A program made the translations under genes and the position numbers. Under the pieces are notes generated by a model. It saw only the letters and a list, made by a program, of their open reading frames with translations, was not told the DNA's origin and ran no database searches. From IOR16 sp963521065 (lineage in GTDB: Bacteria > Bacillota > Clostridia > Peptostreptococcales > Anaerovoracaceae), in assembly GCA_963521065.1 (NCBI GenBank), contig CAUQTI010000027.1:1-38475 (forward strand): a DNA stretch of 38,475 nt. Reading direction: 5' to 3'. Below, piece after piece: positions 1-8,087 of this stretch. Numbering within the stretch: position 1 is the first letter of the stretch; each line of letters begins with the position of its first letter.

Positions 1-966
1 GAGCCGCCTATTGGTAACTTTTATTTTTCTTACCCCAACATTTGACACAGAGCCAATTTCTTCTTGGGTTAAGAGTAAGTCGAGCCCGTCTAAATGACTG
101 GATAGCCATCCCAAAATGCTTTCCTTGGGCGATTGATAATCTCTGCTGATGTGATTCGTCACAATGTATAAATACCCGCTGCTCGTCAATGCATCATGTA
201 GTTTTTCCATAAGCTCATCTAAATGCTCTTTTGCAAAATCCAAAATACCGGATGCCAAGATCAGATCATACTCTGCTCCAATCGCATCCACGTTAAAATC
301 TCCTGCCTGCACAAAAATCCTTTCTGAAAGTTCACTCTCAGAAACCAGCTGCCGCGGCAAGTCCACTACCTCAGGATGCTCAAAAATAACACCATGAGAG
401 CCTTCAAAGGCACGAACCAGCTCGATTCCTAATATACCAGAGCCTCCTCCAAGGTCGAGAATCTTCTTTGGCATACTGCCTGAAAAAATCTCAGAGACAG
501 CCACTTTCAGCATCTGTACACGCCCTGCATACATTTCCGGAACACTTACGCGTGCCGCTTCGTAAAAATCATATACCGCGACGCCGCTGTTTTCTTCTAA
601 AACCTTTTGATTCGGCCCCTCCTGTAACCTCACTTCCAAATTTTGAAGAGACATCATATTTTCCCGGAAAATAAGACTCTCTCCTATATAGGTGGTGCTC
701 TGTATATTTAAAAAGGAATTGCTTTTTTCTGTATTTCGAAACAACGCTCCATTTTTTTCTAAAAATCCGGTAGATGCAAGTGCATTCAGTACATAAAATA
801 AATTTCTCTGATTTAATCCCGAATTTTGGGCTACCGCCTCTGCTGTCTCCCATTCTTCCAAATAGGAAAATAAACGCATCCGCAAAGCACACAAAAGAAG
901 TTCCGCCTCTCTTTTTTGATGCAGTAATTTATAATATGAAGCAGGGTTCTCTCTTCCTTGATACAT
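1..966 (-). CDS. Winged-helix SAM-dependent methyltransferase, C-terminus cut by window edge
   Basis: The reading frame is open from an ATG at 964-966 to the left edge (322 codons, no stop), so the C-terminus is missing. Residues about 20-75 look like the winged-helix/dimerisation domain of O-methyltransferase family 2. Residues 169-180 carry a class I SAM-binding motif (ILDLGGGSGILG), followed by an acidic strand end (FEHPEV, about 195-200) and a DLILASG segment near 234. The family methylates small molecules in the cytoplasm; the substrate cannot be read here. The start is supported by AGGAGG and GGAGG just upstream. It lies downstream of the DtxR-type gene on the same strand but is separated from it by a terminator and has its own promoter with two palindromes. 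The family call is good; the function is unknown. Confidence 0.8.
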   Translation of the reverse strand, partial: MYQGRENPASYYKLLHQKREAELLLCALRMRLFSYLEEWETAEAVAQNSGLNQRNLFYVLNALASTGFLEKNGALFRNTEKSNSFLNIQSTTYIGESLIFRENMMSLQNLEVRLQEGPNQKVLEENSGVAVYDFYEAARVSVPEMYAGRVQMLKVAVSEIFSGSMPKKILDLGGGSGILGIELVRAFEGSHGVIFEHPEVVDLPRQLVSESELSERIFVQAGDFNVDAIGAEYDLILASGILDFAKEHLDELMEKLHDALTSSGYLYIVTNHISRDYQSPKESILGWLSSHLDGLDLLLTQEEIGSVSNVGVRKIKVTNRRL

Positions 967-1006
967 TTTCCTCCATCCTCCTTTCGAAGATTTATATATT
1001 TTATTT

Positions 1007-1057
1007 ATGTATACCTAGTATACATTTATTTTAAATTGTATGTCAAGTATACAATTT
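1007..1057 (-). promoter_or_regulatory. Promoter of the methyltransferase gene with two operator-like palindromes
   Basis: On the minus strand TTGACA (1041-1046) and TATACT (1017-1022) are 18 bases apart. One inverted repeat, AAATTGTAT-N7-ATACAATTT (1033-1057), covers the -35 box. A second, ATGTATAC-N3-GTATACAT (1007-1025), covers the -10 box. Both share a GTATAC/TGTATA core, so a single dimeric repressor could bind both. The repressor is not identified. Confidence 0.72.
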
Positions 1058-1087
1058 AAAATACAGCCTGGAAAAACAGGCTGTATT
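1058..1087 (-). terminator. Intrinsic terminator of the DtxR-type regulator gene
   Basis: An 11-bp perfect stem (AATACAGCCTG / CAGGCTGTATT) with a 6-base loop is followed on the minus strand by TTTTAAATT. It lies about 20 bases beyond the regulator stop and separates that gene from the methyltransferase. Confidence 0.85.
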
Positions 1088-1108
1088 GCGTTAATTTTTG
1101 TCAATTTT

Positions 1109-1561
1109 TTATTCGATTTTCCCTTTGCAGCTTTTTTGCGTGCAGGCGGCTTCATGCGCACAGCATTCCCCATGGCACCTTTGTTTTCTTGATGTATAAT
1201 CCAATTTTCTGCACATTGAGCAAAGCGTTTCATGGCTTATGACCTTCTCTATTTCAAAGGCATCCTGCTGTGCAGTCAAGGTATTGAGATGCAGCTTTTC
1301 AACGAGAAAGCATTTTATAATATTTAATTTGTCCACAATCAAAACGGCTTGCTGCAGTCCCTCATCCGTAAGGAATACCAGTCGATTTTCGTCTCTGCCA
1401 ATCATCCCGTTCTTTTCCAGATTCCGCATTGCAACGCAGACACTCGCCTTAGAAATTCCCAGTATTTCTGCTATATCTGATACACGAACTCCTATATTAC
1501 CCATGGATGATTCATAGATCGTCCTTATGTAATTCTGCATGGAAAATGTAAGATGAAGCAT
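1109..1561 (-). CDS. DtxR/MntR-family metal-dependent regulator with Cys-rich tail
   Basis: A 150-aa protein with an N-terminal winged helix typical of the DtxR/MntR family (residues about 8-65; RVSDIAEILGISKASV is the recognition region, LVFLTDEG the wing). A metal-binding/dimerisation segment follows (residues about 65-125). There is no SH3/FeoA-like third domain. The last 44 residues instead hold seven cysteines (CSMC, RC, ECC, AAC, SC pattern), which is unusual for the family and could bind a metal or act as a redox switch. The start ATG at 1559-1561 has GGAGG nine bases upstream. A promoter and a 22-bp palindrome upstream suggest autoregulation. Which metal it senses cannot be decided. 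Confidence 0.85.
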   Translation of the reverse strand: MLHLTFSMQNYIRTIYESSMGNIGVRVSDIAEILGISKASVCVAMRNLEKNGMIGRDENRLVFLTDEGLQQAVLIVDKLNIIKCFLVEKLHLNTLTAQQDAFEIEKVISHETLCSMCRKLDYTSRKQRCHGECCAHEAACTQKSCKGKIE

Positions 1562-1683
1562 TCAGTTGTACCTCCAATTCCAGAAGAATCCGCACACTTG
1601 TTCTGAACTCATTTTCTTATTCGCCGCTCTTCTATATCGAATGTATTGAATTTGAATTCTTTTTCCCGTGCAGAACCCCACCA

Positions 1684-1734
1684 ATAGTTAGCATTAGCTA
1701 ACTATAATGTAGCATGATTTTTTACTCCTGTCAA
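1684..1734 (-). promoter_or_regulatory. Promoter and iron-box-like operator upstream of the DtxR-type gene
   Basis: On the minus strand TTGACA (1729-1734), a 17-base spacer and TACATT (1706-1711) form a sigma-A-type promoter. Immediately downstream, over the expected start site, lies the palindrome ATAGTTAGC-N4-GCTAACTAT (1684-1705). It resembles the TTAGGTTAG-type half sites of DtxR/IdeR operators. The leader to the regulator ATG is about 120 bases. Autoregulation is inferred. Confidence 0.75.
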
Positions 1735-1766
1735 TCTCACTCTCTGGTTTATTGTAAAGGTACCGT

Positions 1767-1794
1767 AAAAAAAGCAGAGAATTTCTTCTCTGCT
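1767..1794 (-). terminator. Intrinsic terminator of the PEP carboxykinase gene
   Basis: A 9-bp stem AGCAGAGAA/TTCTCTGCT with a 4-base loop is followed on the minus strand by a run of seven T. It lies directly beyond the stop at 1803. Confidence 0.88.
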
Positions 1795-1802
1795 TCGGTT
1801 GT

Positions 1803-3587
1803 TTAGCACGCAAAAGCATCCTTGCCCGCTATCGATAGATTTCCTTTTAGTGCATTCAGTTCCTCTGTCAATTCCTCCGGAATATCCGGAAATTGTTTAA
1901 AAAATTCTTCGATTCCTTCTGCTTCTTCTCTCCACAGCTCCAAATTGACAGAAAGCAGCTTTCTCATTGCTTCCGTACTCAAATCCAATCCCTCTAAGTC
2001 AATTTCAGTTGGATTTGGTTGATATCCCAACGGTGTTTTCATCGCAGAAGCCTTATGCTCGCACCGTTTTAACATCCAAAGAAGGATGCGTAAGTTGTCG
2101 CCGAATCCCGGCCACATAAATTCTCCCTTATCGTCGGTACGAAACCAGTTAACATGGAATATCTTCGGCGGATTCGGGATCTTCTTCCCCATCTCAATCC
2201 AATGACGGAAATAATCTGCCATATTATACCCACAGAAAGGAATCATCGCCATAGGGTCGTGACGAACCATTCCTACTTCACCATTTGCCGCCGCCGTAGT
2301 CTCCGAAGACATCGCCGCGCCCATAAATACACCATGCTGCCAGCTTCTCGCCTCGTAAACCAACGGTTCTGTTTTCGCCCTGCGTCCTCCAAATATAATT
2401 GCAGAAATCGGAACGCCCACAGAGGAATTAAATTCTTTACTAATGCAAGGGCAGTTCTCTGCCGGTGCTGTAAATCTGGAATTGGGATGCGCACCTTTTT
2501 CTTTGGATACACTACCGTTCCATGCATTCCCTTGCCAATCTTCCCCGTTCTGCGGCGGATTTTTGTCAAGCTTCTCCCACCAAACTGTATTATTTTCTAA
2601 ATTTCGCGCTACATTGGTAAATATCGTTCCCTTACGAGTACTCTCCAGTGCATTCGGATTCGAATGTACATTTGTTCCGGGTGCCACGCCAAAAAATCCA
2701 TTTTCCGGATTCACAGCCCACAATCTGCCGTCGTCTCCGATTCTCAGCCAAGCGATATCGTCGCCCACAGTCCATACCCTGTAACCTTTTTTCCGATACA
2801 TCTCAGGCGGAATCAGCATCGCCAAATTTGTTTTACCACAGGCACTCGGGAAAGCAGCACAAACATAGTGAACTTCCTTTTTGGGATTTTCAATGCCTAA
2901 AATAAGCATATGTTCCGCCATCCAGCCTTCCTGTCTCCCCATAAAGGAGGCAATTCTCAGTGCAAGGCACTTTTTCCCTAATAAAACATTACCGCCATAT
3001 GCCGAATTGATCGACCAAATACAATTATCCTCCGGAAAATGCGCGATATATTTTTCATTTTCATTCAAGTCTGCTTTGGAATGGAGACATTTAGTAAACT
3101 CTTTTCCCTTTTCAATTTCTTTGATTACCTCTTGATTCACCCTTGTCATAATGCACATATTTAAAACCACATAGACAGAATCAGTCAATTCTACGCCAAT
3201 TTTAGAGAACGGAGATCCTGGTACCCCCATAGAAAATGGAACTATGTACATGGTGCGCCCTTTCATGCTTCCCTTGTAAAGCTTTCGCATCTTCTGATAC
3301 ATTTTAGCTGGCTCTTCCCAATTATTCGTTGGACCCGCTTCACTTTCACTTCTACTGCAAATCAAGGTTCTCTTTTCATCTCTAGCCACATCCTTTGGTG
3401 AAGTTCTGTAATAATAACAATCCGGTAAAATCTCTTGATTCAGCCGTATCATTTCACCAGTCTGCACTGCCAAATTACGAAGCTCCTCAATTTGCTCCGT
3501 ACTTCCGTCAATTAACGTAATGTGGTCAGGCTGTGTCAGCTCAGCAATTTCTTTTACCCAAGCTGCCGCCTTTTCATTTTGAAACAT
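1803..3587 (-). CDS. pckG: Phosphoenolpyruvate carboxykinase (GTP)
   Basis: A 594-aa protein matching the length and motifs of GTP-dependent PEP carboxykinase, a cytoplasmic enzyme interconverting oxaloacetate + GTP with PEP + GDP + CO2. The kinase P-loop FPSACGKTNLAML spans residues 246-258 and contains the family's reactive cysteine (C250). The metal-binding TVGDDIAWLRIG segment follows, and the N-terminal part has the substrate-binding RTMYIVPFSMGVPGSP region (111-126). It is intact. AGGAGAG lies just upstream of the ATG and a strong promoter at 3667-3695 serves it alone, with a terminator behind, so it is monocistronic. In fermentative Clostridia the enzyme may work in the carboxylating direction; the sequence does not decide this. 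Confidence 0.97.
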   Translation of the reverse strand: MFQNEKAAAWVKEIAELTQPDHITLIDGSTEQIEELRNLAVQTGEMIRLNQEILPDCYYYRTSPKDVARDEKRTLICSRSESEAGPTNNWEEPAKMYQKMRKLYKGSMKGRTMYIVPFSMGVPGSPFSKIGVELTDSVYVVLNMCIMTRVNQEVIKEIEKGKEFTKCLHSKADLNENEKYIAHFPEDNCIWSINSAYGGNVLLGKKCLALRIASFMGRQEGWMAEHMLILGIENPKKEVHYVCAAFPSACGKTNLAMLIPPEMYRKKGYRVWTVGDDIAWLRIGDDGRLWAVNPENGFFGVAPGTNVHSNPNALESTRKGTIFTNVARNLENNTVWWEKLDKNPPQNGEDWQGNAWNGSVSKEKGAHPNSRFTAPAENCPCISKEFNSSVGVPISAIIFGGRRAKTEPLVYEARSWQHGVFMGAAMSSETTAAANGEVGMVRHDPMAMIPFCGYNMADYFRHWIEMGKKIPNPPKIFHVNWFRTDDKGEFMWPGFGDNLRILLWMLKRCEHKASAMKTPLGYQPNPTEIDLEGLDLSTEAMRKLLSVNLELWREEAEGIEEFFKQFPDIPEELTEELNALKGNLSIAGKDAFAC

Positions 3588-3666
3588 TTTACTCTCCTTT
3601 TCACGATTAAAAACAATTTTTTGTTATATTATTATTTTTTACGCAATTTTCCAGTTTTCATTTTGA

Positions 3667-3695
3667 TTATAAAACGAGACTCTTTTTATTTCAAC
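3667..3695 (-). promoter_or_regulatory. Promoter of the PEP carboxykinase gene
   Basis: TTGAAA (3690-3695) and a perfect TATAAT (3667-3672) are separated by exactly 17 bases on the minus strand. They lie about 80 bases upstream of the start codon. Confidence 0.8.
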
Positions 3696-3733
3696 GCTTT
3701 ACTGTGATATCTCAAAACAAAAAGAAAACATGC

Positions 3734-3760
3734 TTTTTACTTAATATAATTAAGTAAAAA
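3734..3760. repeat. AT-rich 12-3-12 inverted repeat between the symporter and PEP carboxykinase genes
   Basis: A perfect palindrome, TTTTTACTTAAT-N3-ATTAAGTAAAAA. It has almost no G/C in the stem but A/T-runs on both sides. It could be a weak bidirectional terminator for the symporter gene or an operator upstream of the pckG promoter (which starts about 40 bases away). The rest of 3588-3871 shows no gene. Confidence 0.6.
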
Positions 3761-3871
3761 ACTTATTTTCTTTGTTTTTTTAAGTGGATTTTTCAATAAT
3801 TTTTTTATTCCTATCTTATCCTGTATAAGCCTGCATAAAAAGCACCGCTTTGCTTTAAAGTCCCTTCTAGC

Positions 3872-5206
3872 TTAGCCAATCCCTTTATAGAGAATCCCCA
3901 GAATAAAAATTAAAATTGTGACAGGTACATACACATATCTTGCAATTACCGAGTATGCTCCCGGCAGCTTTTTCTGCCTTCCGCAGTTTAATTCTTCCTC
4001 AATCTTATGCATTCCTAATATATAATAAATGGAAACGGCAGCAAGGACCGCACCAAACGGTACCACTAAAATGGTAATAAAGTCCATAAACTTTCCAACA
4101 TTCACTTCATTTTCTAAGAAGATGCCAATGGCAAAGGATAGGAAAACACTAAGCACTGCCGCTGTTTTTCTTGGAATTTTATGCTTATATTGCAAGCTTT
4201 CAATCACTGCTTCAAACATATTAATCAGTGAAGTAATACCTGCTAAAAGCACAGAGAAAAAGAAAATACATGCGAATGCTTTTCCAAATGCAATCTGCCT
4301 GAAAATATCCGGTATCACTAAAAACATGAGCGATGGTCCCGCCGTCGGCTGAATTCCAAACGCGAAGACAGCCGGCATAATTGCAAGTGCCGATAAAAGT
4401 GCCGCCAGTGTATCAAACATTGCCGTCTTTAAAGATGCGTTTACAATATCTTCTTTTTTCTCCAGGTATGCGCCATATACAATCATACCAGAACCGGTGA
4501 TTGACAATGAGAAAAACGCCTGCCCCATCGCCATAATCCAGGTTTCAATCTGTAAAAGTGCTTCCCATTTCGGGATAAAGAGAAATTTGTATCCTTCCGC
4601 GGACCCCGGCAAGAAGAATACCCGCACTGCAAGAAACGCAAAGAGAAGAAAAAATACAGGCATCAGCACTTTACTTACTTTTTCAATTCTTGATACGGAG
4701 TCAGTAAATAGAATAAGCAGGGTTCCTCCTAAAATAAGTCCATGCCACAACAGACTTCCGAAATCTCCCGTAGCCTGTGAAAAAAATTCGCCGCTCTGTA
4801 CGGCAAACAACTCTCCGCTGAAAGAGCCAAACAAGGAGCGCAGCACCCATCCAATGATGATTGCATAACCAGTCGCAATTCCAAGCGACCCAATCAGAGG
4901 AATCCAGCCTAGTTTTCCTGCTTTGGCGCATTTTGTTTCTTTCCAGCACAGCTCATATGCCCCTAATGTCCCCGTTTTAGCCATTCTTCCAATTCCAAAT
5001 TCCGCCGGAAGTCCAACGTAACTGAATAAAAATATAAAGAGCAGATAAGGAATTAAGAATGCGGCTCCCCCATATTGACCGAGCCGATATGGAAATAACC
5101 ATATGTTTCCAAGACCTACTGCAGAACCGACACAGGCAAGTATAAATCCCCACTTGCTTGCGAAAATTCCATTTCCGCTTCCCGCCATTTGTTTCTTCTG
5201 TTTCAT
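3872..5206 (-). CDS. Sodium-dependent transporter of the NSS/SNF (LeuT-like) family
   Basis: A 444-aa polytopic membrane protein. The N-terminal stretch (about residues 14-35, with GSAVGLGNIWLFPY) is the hallmark unwound first helix of the neurotransmitter:sodium symporter family, where Na+ and substrate bind. About eleven hydrophobic segments follow, the usual number in short bacterial members; the family normally takes up amino acids with Na+. Substrate is not readable. AGAGG precedes the ATG at 5204-5206. The gene is divergent from a LysR regulator whose start is 123 bases away, with a palindrome between them, so LysR control is likely. Confidence 0.93.
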   Translation of the reverse strand: MKQKKQMAGSGNGIFASKWGFILACVGSAVGLGNIWLFPYRLGQYGGAAFLIPYLLFIFLFSYVGLPAEFGIGRMAKTGTLGAYELCWKETKCAKAGKLGWIPLIGSLGIATGYAIIIGWVLRSLFGSFSGELFAVQSGEFFSQATGDFGSLLWHGLILGGTLLILFTDSVSRIEKVSKVLMPVFFLLFAFLAVRVFFLPGSAEGYKFLFIPKWEALLQIETWIMAMGQAFFSLSITGSGMIVYGAYLEKKEDIVNASLKTAMFDTLAALLSALAIMPAVFAFGIQPTAGPSLMFLVIPDIFRQIAFGKAFACIFFFSVLLAGITSLINMFEAVIESLQYKHKIPRKTAAVLSVFLSFAIGIFLENEVNVGKFMDFITILVVPFGAVLAAVSIYYILGMHKIEEELNCGRQKKLPGAYSVIARYVYVPVTILIFILGILYKGIG

Positions 5207-5278
5207 AATTCACCTCTAAGTATTTTGTGATTGCTAATCTTTATTTTTTAGTATATCATGAGTTTTAGAATAAATATA

Positions 5279-5314
5279 ATTGATAATATAGATGATATCA
5301 TCAATATTATTGAT
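5279..5314. promoter_or_regulatory. Palindromic operator between the symporter and LysR genes
   Basis: An imperfect 36-base palindrome centred on the perfect GATGATATCATC (5291-5302), with outer arms ATTGATAATAT and ATATTATTGAT. A TATAAT at 5275-5280 on the plus strand overlaps its left end. The position just ahead of the LysR start fits the usual LysR autoregulatory site; this is inference. Confidence 0.6.
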
Positions 5315-5329
5315 ACTAAGAGGAGAAGC

Positions 5330-6208
5330 ATGGATTTTAAAAACATACAGACCTTCATAAAGGTCGCAGAGCTAAAAAGCTTTTCGCTTGCGGCATCAGA
5401 GCTGGGTTATTCACAATCCGCAGTTTCTACGCAGATTGCAAATCTTGAAAAGGAGGTTGGGCACTTACTGTTTGATCGTATCGGCCATAAAATTGCACTT
5501 ACATCGGATGGAATCTTATTCTTACAATATACGCAAAATATACAACTACTAACAGAGGAGTTTTATTCAAAATTGAATGAAGGAGATACTCAGATTAGCG
5601 GCACCATACGCATTGCAACGGCGGATTCGATTTGTACCTCTTTTTTCCCGCAGATGCTGATTACATTTCAAAAGCTTTATCCAAATGTAAAAATCATGAT
5701 AAAAACAGGAATCACTTCTGATATTTTTAGTTTTCTTTCACATAATGAGGTTGATATTGTCTGCACACTGGACGCTAAAATACAGCGTCCCGATTTTTTA
5801 ATACTGAAAGAAGCACCTGTCCATGCTAACTTTTACTTGTCCAGCACGCACCCACTTGCTGACAAAGCAAAGGTTGATATTTCAGAGCTCAAACAGTATC
5901 CAATTTATCTGACGGAAGAAAATATCAGCTATCGAAAATATTTAGAGCATTTCCTTGCTGAACAAAATACCTTTTTGATACCAACTTATGAAACAGGCAG
6001 TGTTCAAGTCATCAAAGAGTTAATTTTAAATTCCTTTGGCATCGGCTTTATCCCAGAATTTGTCGTAAAAAAAGAGCTGCTCCAAGGGTCTGTCAAAGCC
6101 GTTTCGAATCCGAGCTTTCCAATCACAGTTTGGGAACAGCTTCTGTGTCATAAAGGGAAAGCACTGACCCCTGCAATGAAGGCATTGATTCAATTTATTC
6201 CGTTCTAA
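5330..6208 (+). CDS. LysR-family transcriptional regulator
   Basis: A 292-aa protein, the normal LysR length. The N-terminal HTH (residues 1-60) contains FSLAASELGYSQSAVSTQI and the typical LEKEVGHLLFDR linker start. The remainder is the periplasmic-binding-protein-like effector domain. I place the start at the ATG 5330-5332, which has AGAGGAG eight bases upstream. An in-frame ATG at 5258 would add 24 residues (NIIDNIDDIINIID) that are only a translation of the operator palindrome. It is divergent from the NSS symporter, which is its likely target. The effector is unknown. Confidence 0.93.
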   Translation: MDFKNIQTFIKVAELKSFSLAASELGYSQSAVSTQIANLEKEVGHLLFDRIGHKIALTSDGILFLQYTQNIQLLTEEFYSKLNEGDTQISGTIRIATADSICTSFFPQMLITFQKLYPNVKIMIKTGITSDIFSFLSHNEVDIVCTLDAKIQRPDFLILKEAPVHANFYLSSTHPLADKAKVDISELKQYPIYLTEENISYRKYLEHFLAEQNTFLIPTYETGSVQVIKELILNSFGIGFIPEFVVKKELLQGSVKAVSNPSFPITVWEQLLCHKGKALTPAMKALIQFIPF

Positions 6209-6258
6209 TCTTCTAAAATGGCAATTATCCGGTATGTAAGTGCACCGCTTTTACAAGC

Positions 6259-6684
6259 TCACCCTTTCAGTAGCGGCATAGAGCCTGTAAGCTTATTGAT
6301 TTGTTTTTTATCGCCGTAAATTACAATCCCCAGATACTCATATTCCGTCTGCGGTGTAGCTGCTGCCTCCTGCTGATATTGACTGTAAGCGTTGCAGCGC
6401 TGTGCCACATTCGAGAAATCAATGACTACAATATCCTTGAATTTATCGCAATACAGCGTTTCTCTTAAACGCTTCAAGGTTTCCCTGCTGCCTTGGAGCA
6501 TCGCAATTGGAACATTTACAATTCCTAAATGCCGTTTCTTCTCAGAATCCTCAACTTCTGCTCCTACGAGCTCCGGCATTTGTTTCCCTAACGATACCCC
6601 CAAAGCTGCAGCTGTGTTTGCAATAATCCCAGTTGGAAGTGTCCCGTCGATTACCATAACACATTTTTTATTTACTTCATTCAT
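6259..6684 (-). CDS. DUF2000 family protein
   Basis: A 141-aa cytoplasmic protein matching DUF2000 in length and motifs: KCVMVIDGTLPTGIIANTAA at the start, LGKQMPELVGAEVED, HLGIVNVPIAMLQGS and a GIVIYGDKKQINKLTGSMPLL ending. The family has a peptidyl-tRNA-hydrolase-like fold and no firmly assigned activity. The start has a weak GGGGA binding site. It follows an AraC-type gene on the same strand after 136 bases and converges with the LysR gene. Probably co-transcribed with, or controlled by, the AraC regulator. Confidence 0.85.
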   Translation of the reverse strand: MNEVNKKCVMVIDGTLPTGIIANTAAALGVSLGKQMPELVGAEVEDSEKKRHLGIVNVPIAMLQGSRETLKRLRETLYCDKFKDIVVIDFSNVAQRCNAYSQYQQEAAATPQTEYEYLGIVIYGDKKQINKLTGSMPLLKG

Positions 6685-6820
6685 CTGTAGTTTCCCCTTC
6701 TCTTTTTCTTCGAAAATTTATATTCAGCACACGGTAATCCAGCGACGGATTCCGTTCCGCTTTCCTTTGCTTTTACAAAATGATGCCTTTTTCAATTTAA
6801 AATTTCTTCCTATACATCTG

Positions 6821-7639
6821 CTAAAAATTCTTGAAAATATTTTGATACTGCTTTGGAGTCAGCCCAATTAGTCTCTTAAAAAAATTAGAAAAGTGGCTTT
6901 GGTCGGAAAATCCGGTCAAAAAAGCGGCTTCTGCCGGAGCAACCCCCTCTTCCAGCATTTTTTTTGCTCTCTCAATGCGAATGGTTTCAAGGTAGCTATA
7001 CGGTGAAATCCCTTTTTCTTTCGTAAAAAGGCGAATCATATAGAATTTGCTCAATCCGGTTAGAGCTCCAAGCTCGTCCAACGTAATATTTTTCATATAA
7101 TTTTCTTCTATAAATGTACAGATTTTTTCAACTTGGCTACTCCCCTCTGCCTTTAATGCGTTTCCCTCCTGCTTTGCATGCTCAAAAATCAACTGTTCCA
7201 AAAGAAAAAAGAAGGATTCTTCCTTGCAAAAACCATTCTCCCCTTCCAAAAGCATTGCGTGCAATTCTTTCAGTGAAGCAGCCAGCTCCGTATGAAAAAG
7301 AACCGGCTTCTCAAAGTGAGGCAAATACGCTTTCCCTGTAATTTCAAAAACAATCTCTTTCATCCGCTCCGGTTGAATGTTAATACAACGGTAATCGAGT
7401 GTCTTACCGTCAATTTGCTCACATTCATGATTATCCTTCGGATTAAATAATACCAAATCGCCCGGCCTTACTGTGTATTCTTCATTTTTGCAGGACAAAT
7501 ACCTGCATCCGCTTTCAATGAATCCAATGACATAATACTCATGAAAATGATTGGGAAACTTCTGCATAATCCCTTGAAAGTGATAAACTTCGATTTTCAG
7601 GTCAGCATCAAACTGCACCGTCCTCGTTTCTTTACTCAC
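6821..7639 (-). CDS. AraC-family regulator with N-terminal cupin sensor
   Basis: 272 aa. Residues about 20-100 form an AraC-binding cupin (HFHEYYVIGFIESG, RPGDLVLFNPKDNHEC). Residues about 170-270 are the double helix-turn-helix (ITLDELGALTGLSKFYMIRLF, then AAFLTGFSDQSHFSNFFKRLIGLTPKQY). The start is a GTG (7637-7639) with AAGGAGAG upstream. An inverted repeat at 7690-7704 lies about 50 bases upstream and may be its operator. It stands ahead of the DUF2000 gene on the same strand. The ligand is unknown. Confidence 0.92.
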   Translation of the reverse strand: MSKETRTVQFDADLKIEVYHFQGIMQKFPNHFHEYYVIGFIESGCRYLSCKNEEYTVRPGDLVLFNPKDNHECEQIDGKTLDYRCINIQPERMKEIVFEITGKAYLPHFEKPVLFHTELAASLKELHAMLLEGENGFCKEESFFFLLEQLIFEHAKQEGNALKAEGSSQVEKICTFIEENYMKNITLDELGALTGLSKFYMIRLFTKEKGISPYSYLETIRIERAKKMLEEGVAPAEAAFLTGFSDQSHFSNFFKRLIGLTPKQYQNIFKNF

Positions 7640-7689
7640 GCCCTGCTCTCCTTTCCAGTTCTTTGTGCTTTAGTCTATCATAAATTTCT

Positions 7690-7704
7690 GTACAATTCTT
7701 GTAC
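7690..7704. promoter_or_regulatory. Inverted repeat upstream of the AraC gene
   Basis: GTACAA-N3-TTGTAC is a perfect 6-3-6 repeat in the upstream region of the AraC-type gene, about 50 bases from its GTG. A TAGACT that could serve as -10 box follows on the minus strand, so the repeat would lie in the promoter. Operator function is inferred. Confidence 0.45.
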
Positions 7705-7748
7705 GATATTGCCTTTGAAGCCTCTCATTTCAGCTTGCAAAATTTAGA

Positions 7749-8003
7749 ATGCAATGGAAACGGTCAGCGAATGGATTCCCCCTAGTGCAATCCTTCATTG
7801 AAAAATTAAAGATTACATCCGTAGATGTCATTGGCTGCTCTGCCGGTGCACCCTACGCTTATGCCACAGCTTTGGCATGCCCCAAAATAATAAATCACTG
7901 TGAATTTCATAAAGTGGACTCTTCAACCCTTTCCGGCGGGACAAGTATGCACATGGCGAGCATTGCACACAGTTTTCACCACATTATGCATCTTTATTCT
8001 TAG
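7749..8003 (+). pseudogene. Remnant of an alpha/beta hydrolase
   Basis: Only about 45 residues look like a protein family. The segment VDVIGCSAGAPYAYATALAC has the nucleophile elbow G-x-S-x-G of alpha/beta hydrolases plus the usual following helix, preceded by a plausible LVQSFIEKLKIT helix. The whole N-terminal half before the elbow, the rest of the core, and the Asp/His of the triad are absent. After about 7905 the translation no longer resembles the family. There is no ribosome binding site at 7749. I read this as a decayed fragment left between the AraC gene and the insertion element; the last ~30 codons may be random. Confidence 0.5.
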
Positions 8004-8024
8004 AAAATACGCTCTAAAAAATAC

Positions 8025-8038
8025 CCCTCCGCTTACGG
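8025..8038 (+). repeat. Left copy of direct repeat flanking the insertion element
   Basis: CCCTCCGCTTACGG is repeated exactly at 9718-9731. The minimal target duplication adjacent to the element ends is GCTTACG (8031-8037 and 9724-9730). The outer part lies in the remains of a hairpin that existed before insertion. Confidence 0.8.
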
Positions 8039-8053
8039 GAGGGCACTGAAAAA
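8038..8053 (+). repeat. Left terminal inverted repeat of the insertion element
   Basis: GGAGGGCACTGAAAAA, perfectly matched in inverted orientation at 9708-9723. Confidence 0.85.
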
Positions 8054-8087
8054 CTAACGTTTTTCAATTTGTAAATTAATAGCATCA

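Noticed and set aside
2154..2600. Long open frame opposite the PEP carboxykinase gene, and similar frames opposite the SLH genes (for example 31411-32082)
   Set aside because: They overlap well-supported genes on the other strand, lack ribosome binding sites and show no family features.
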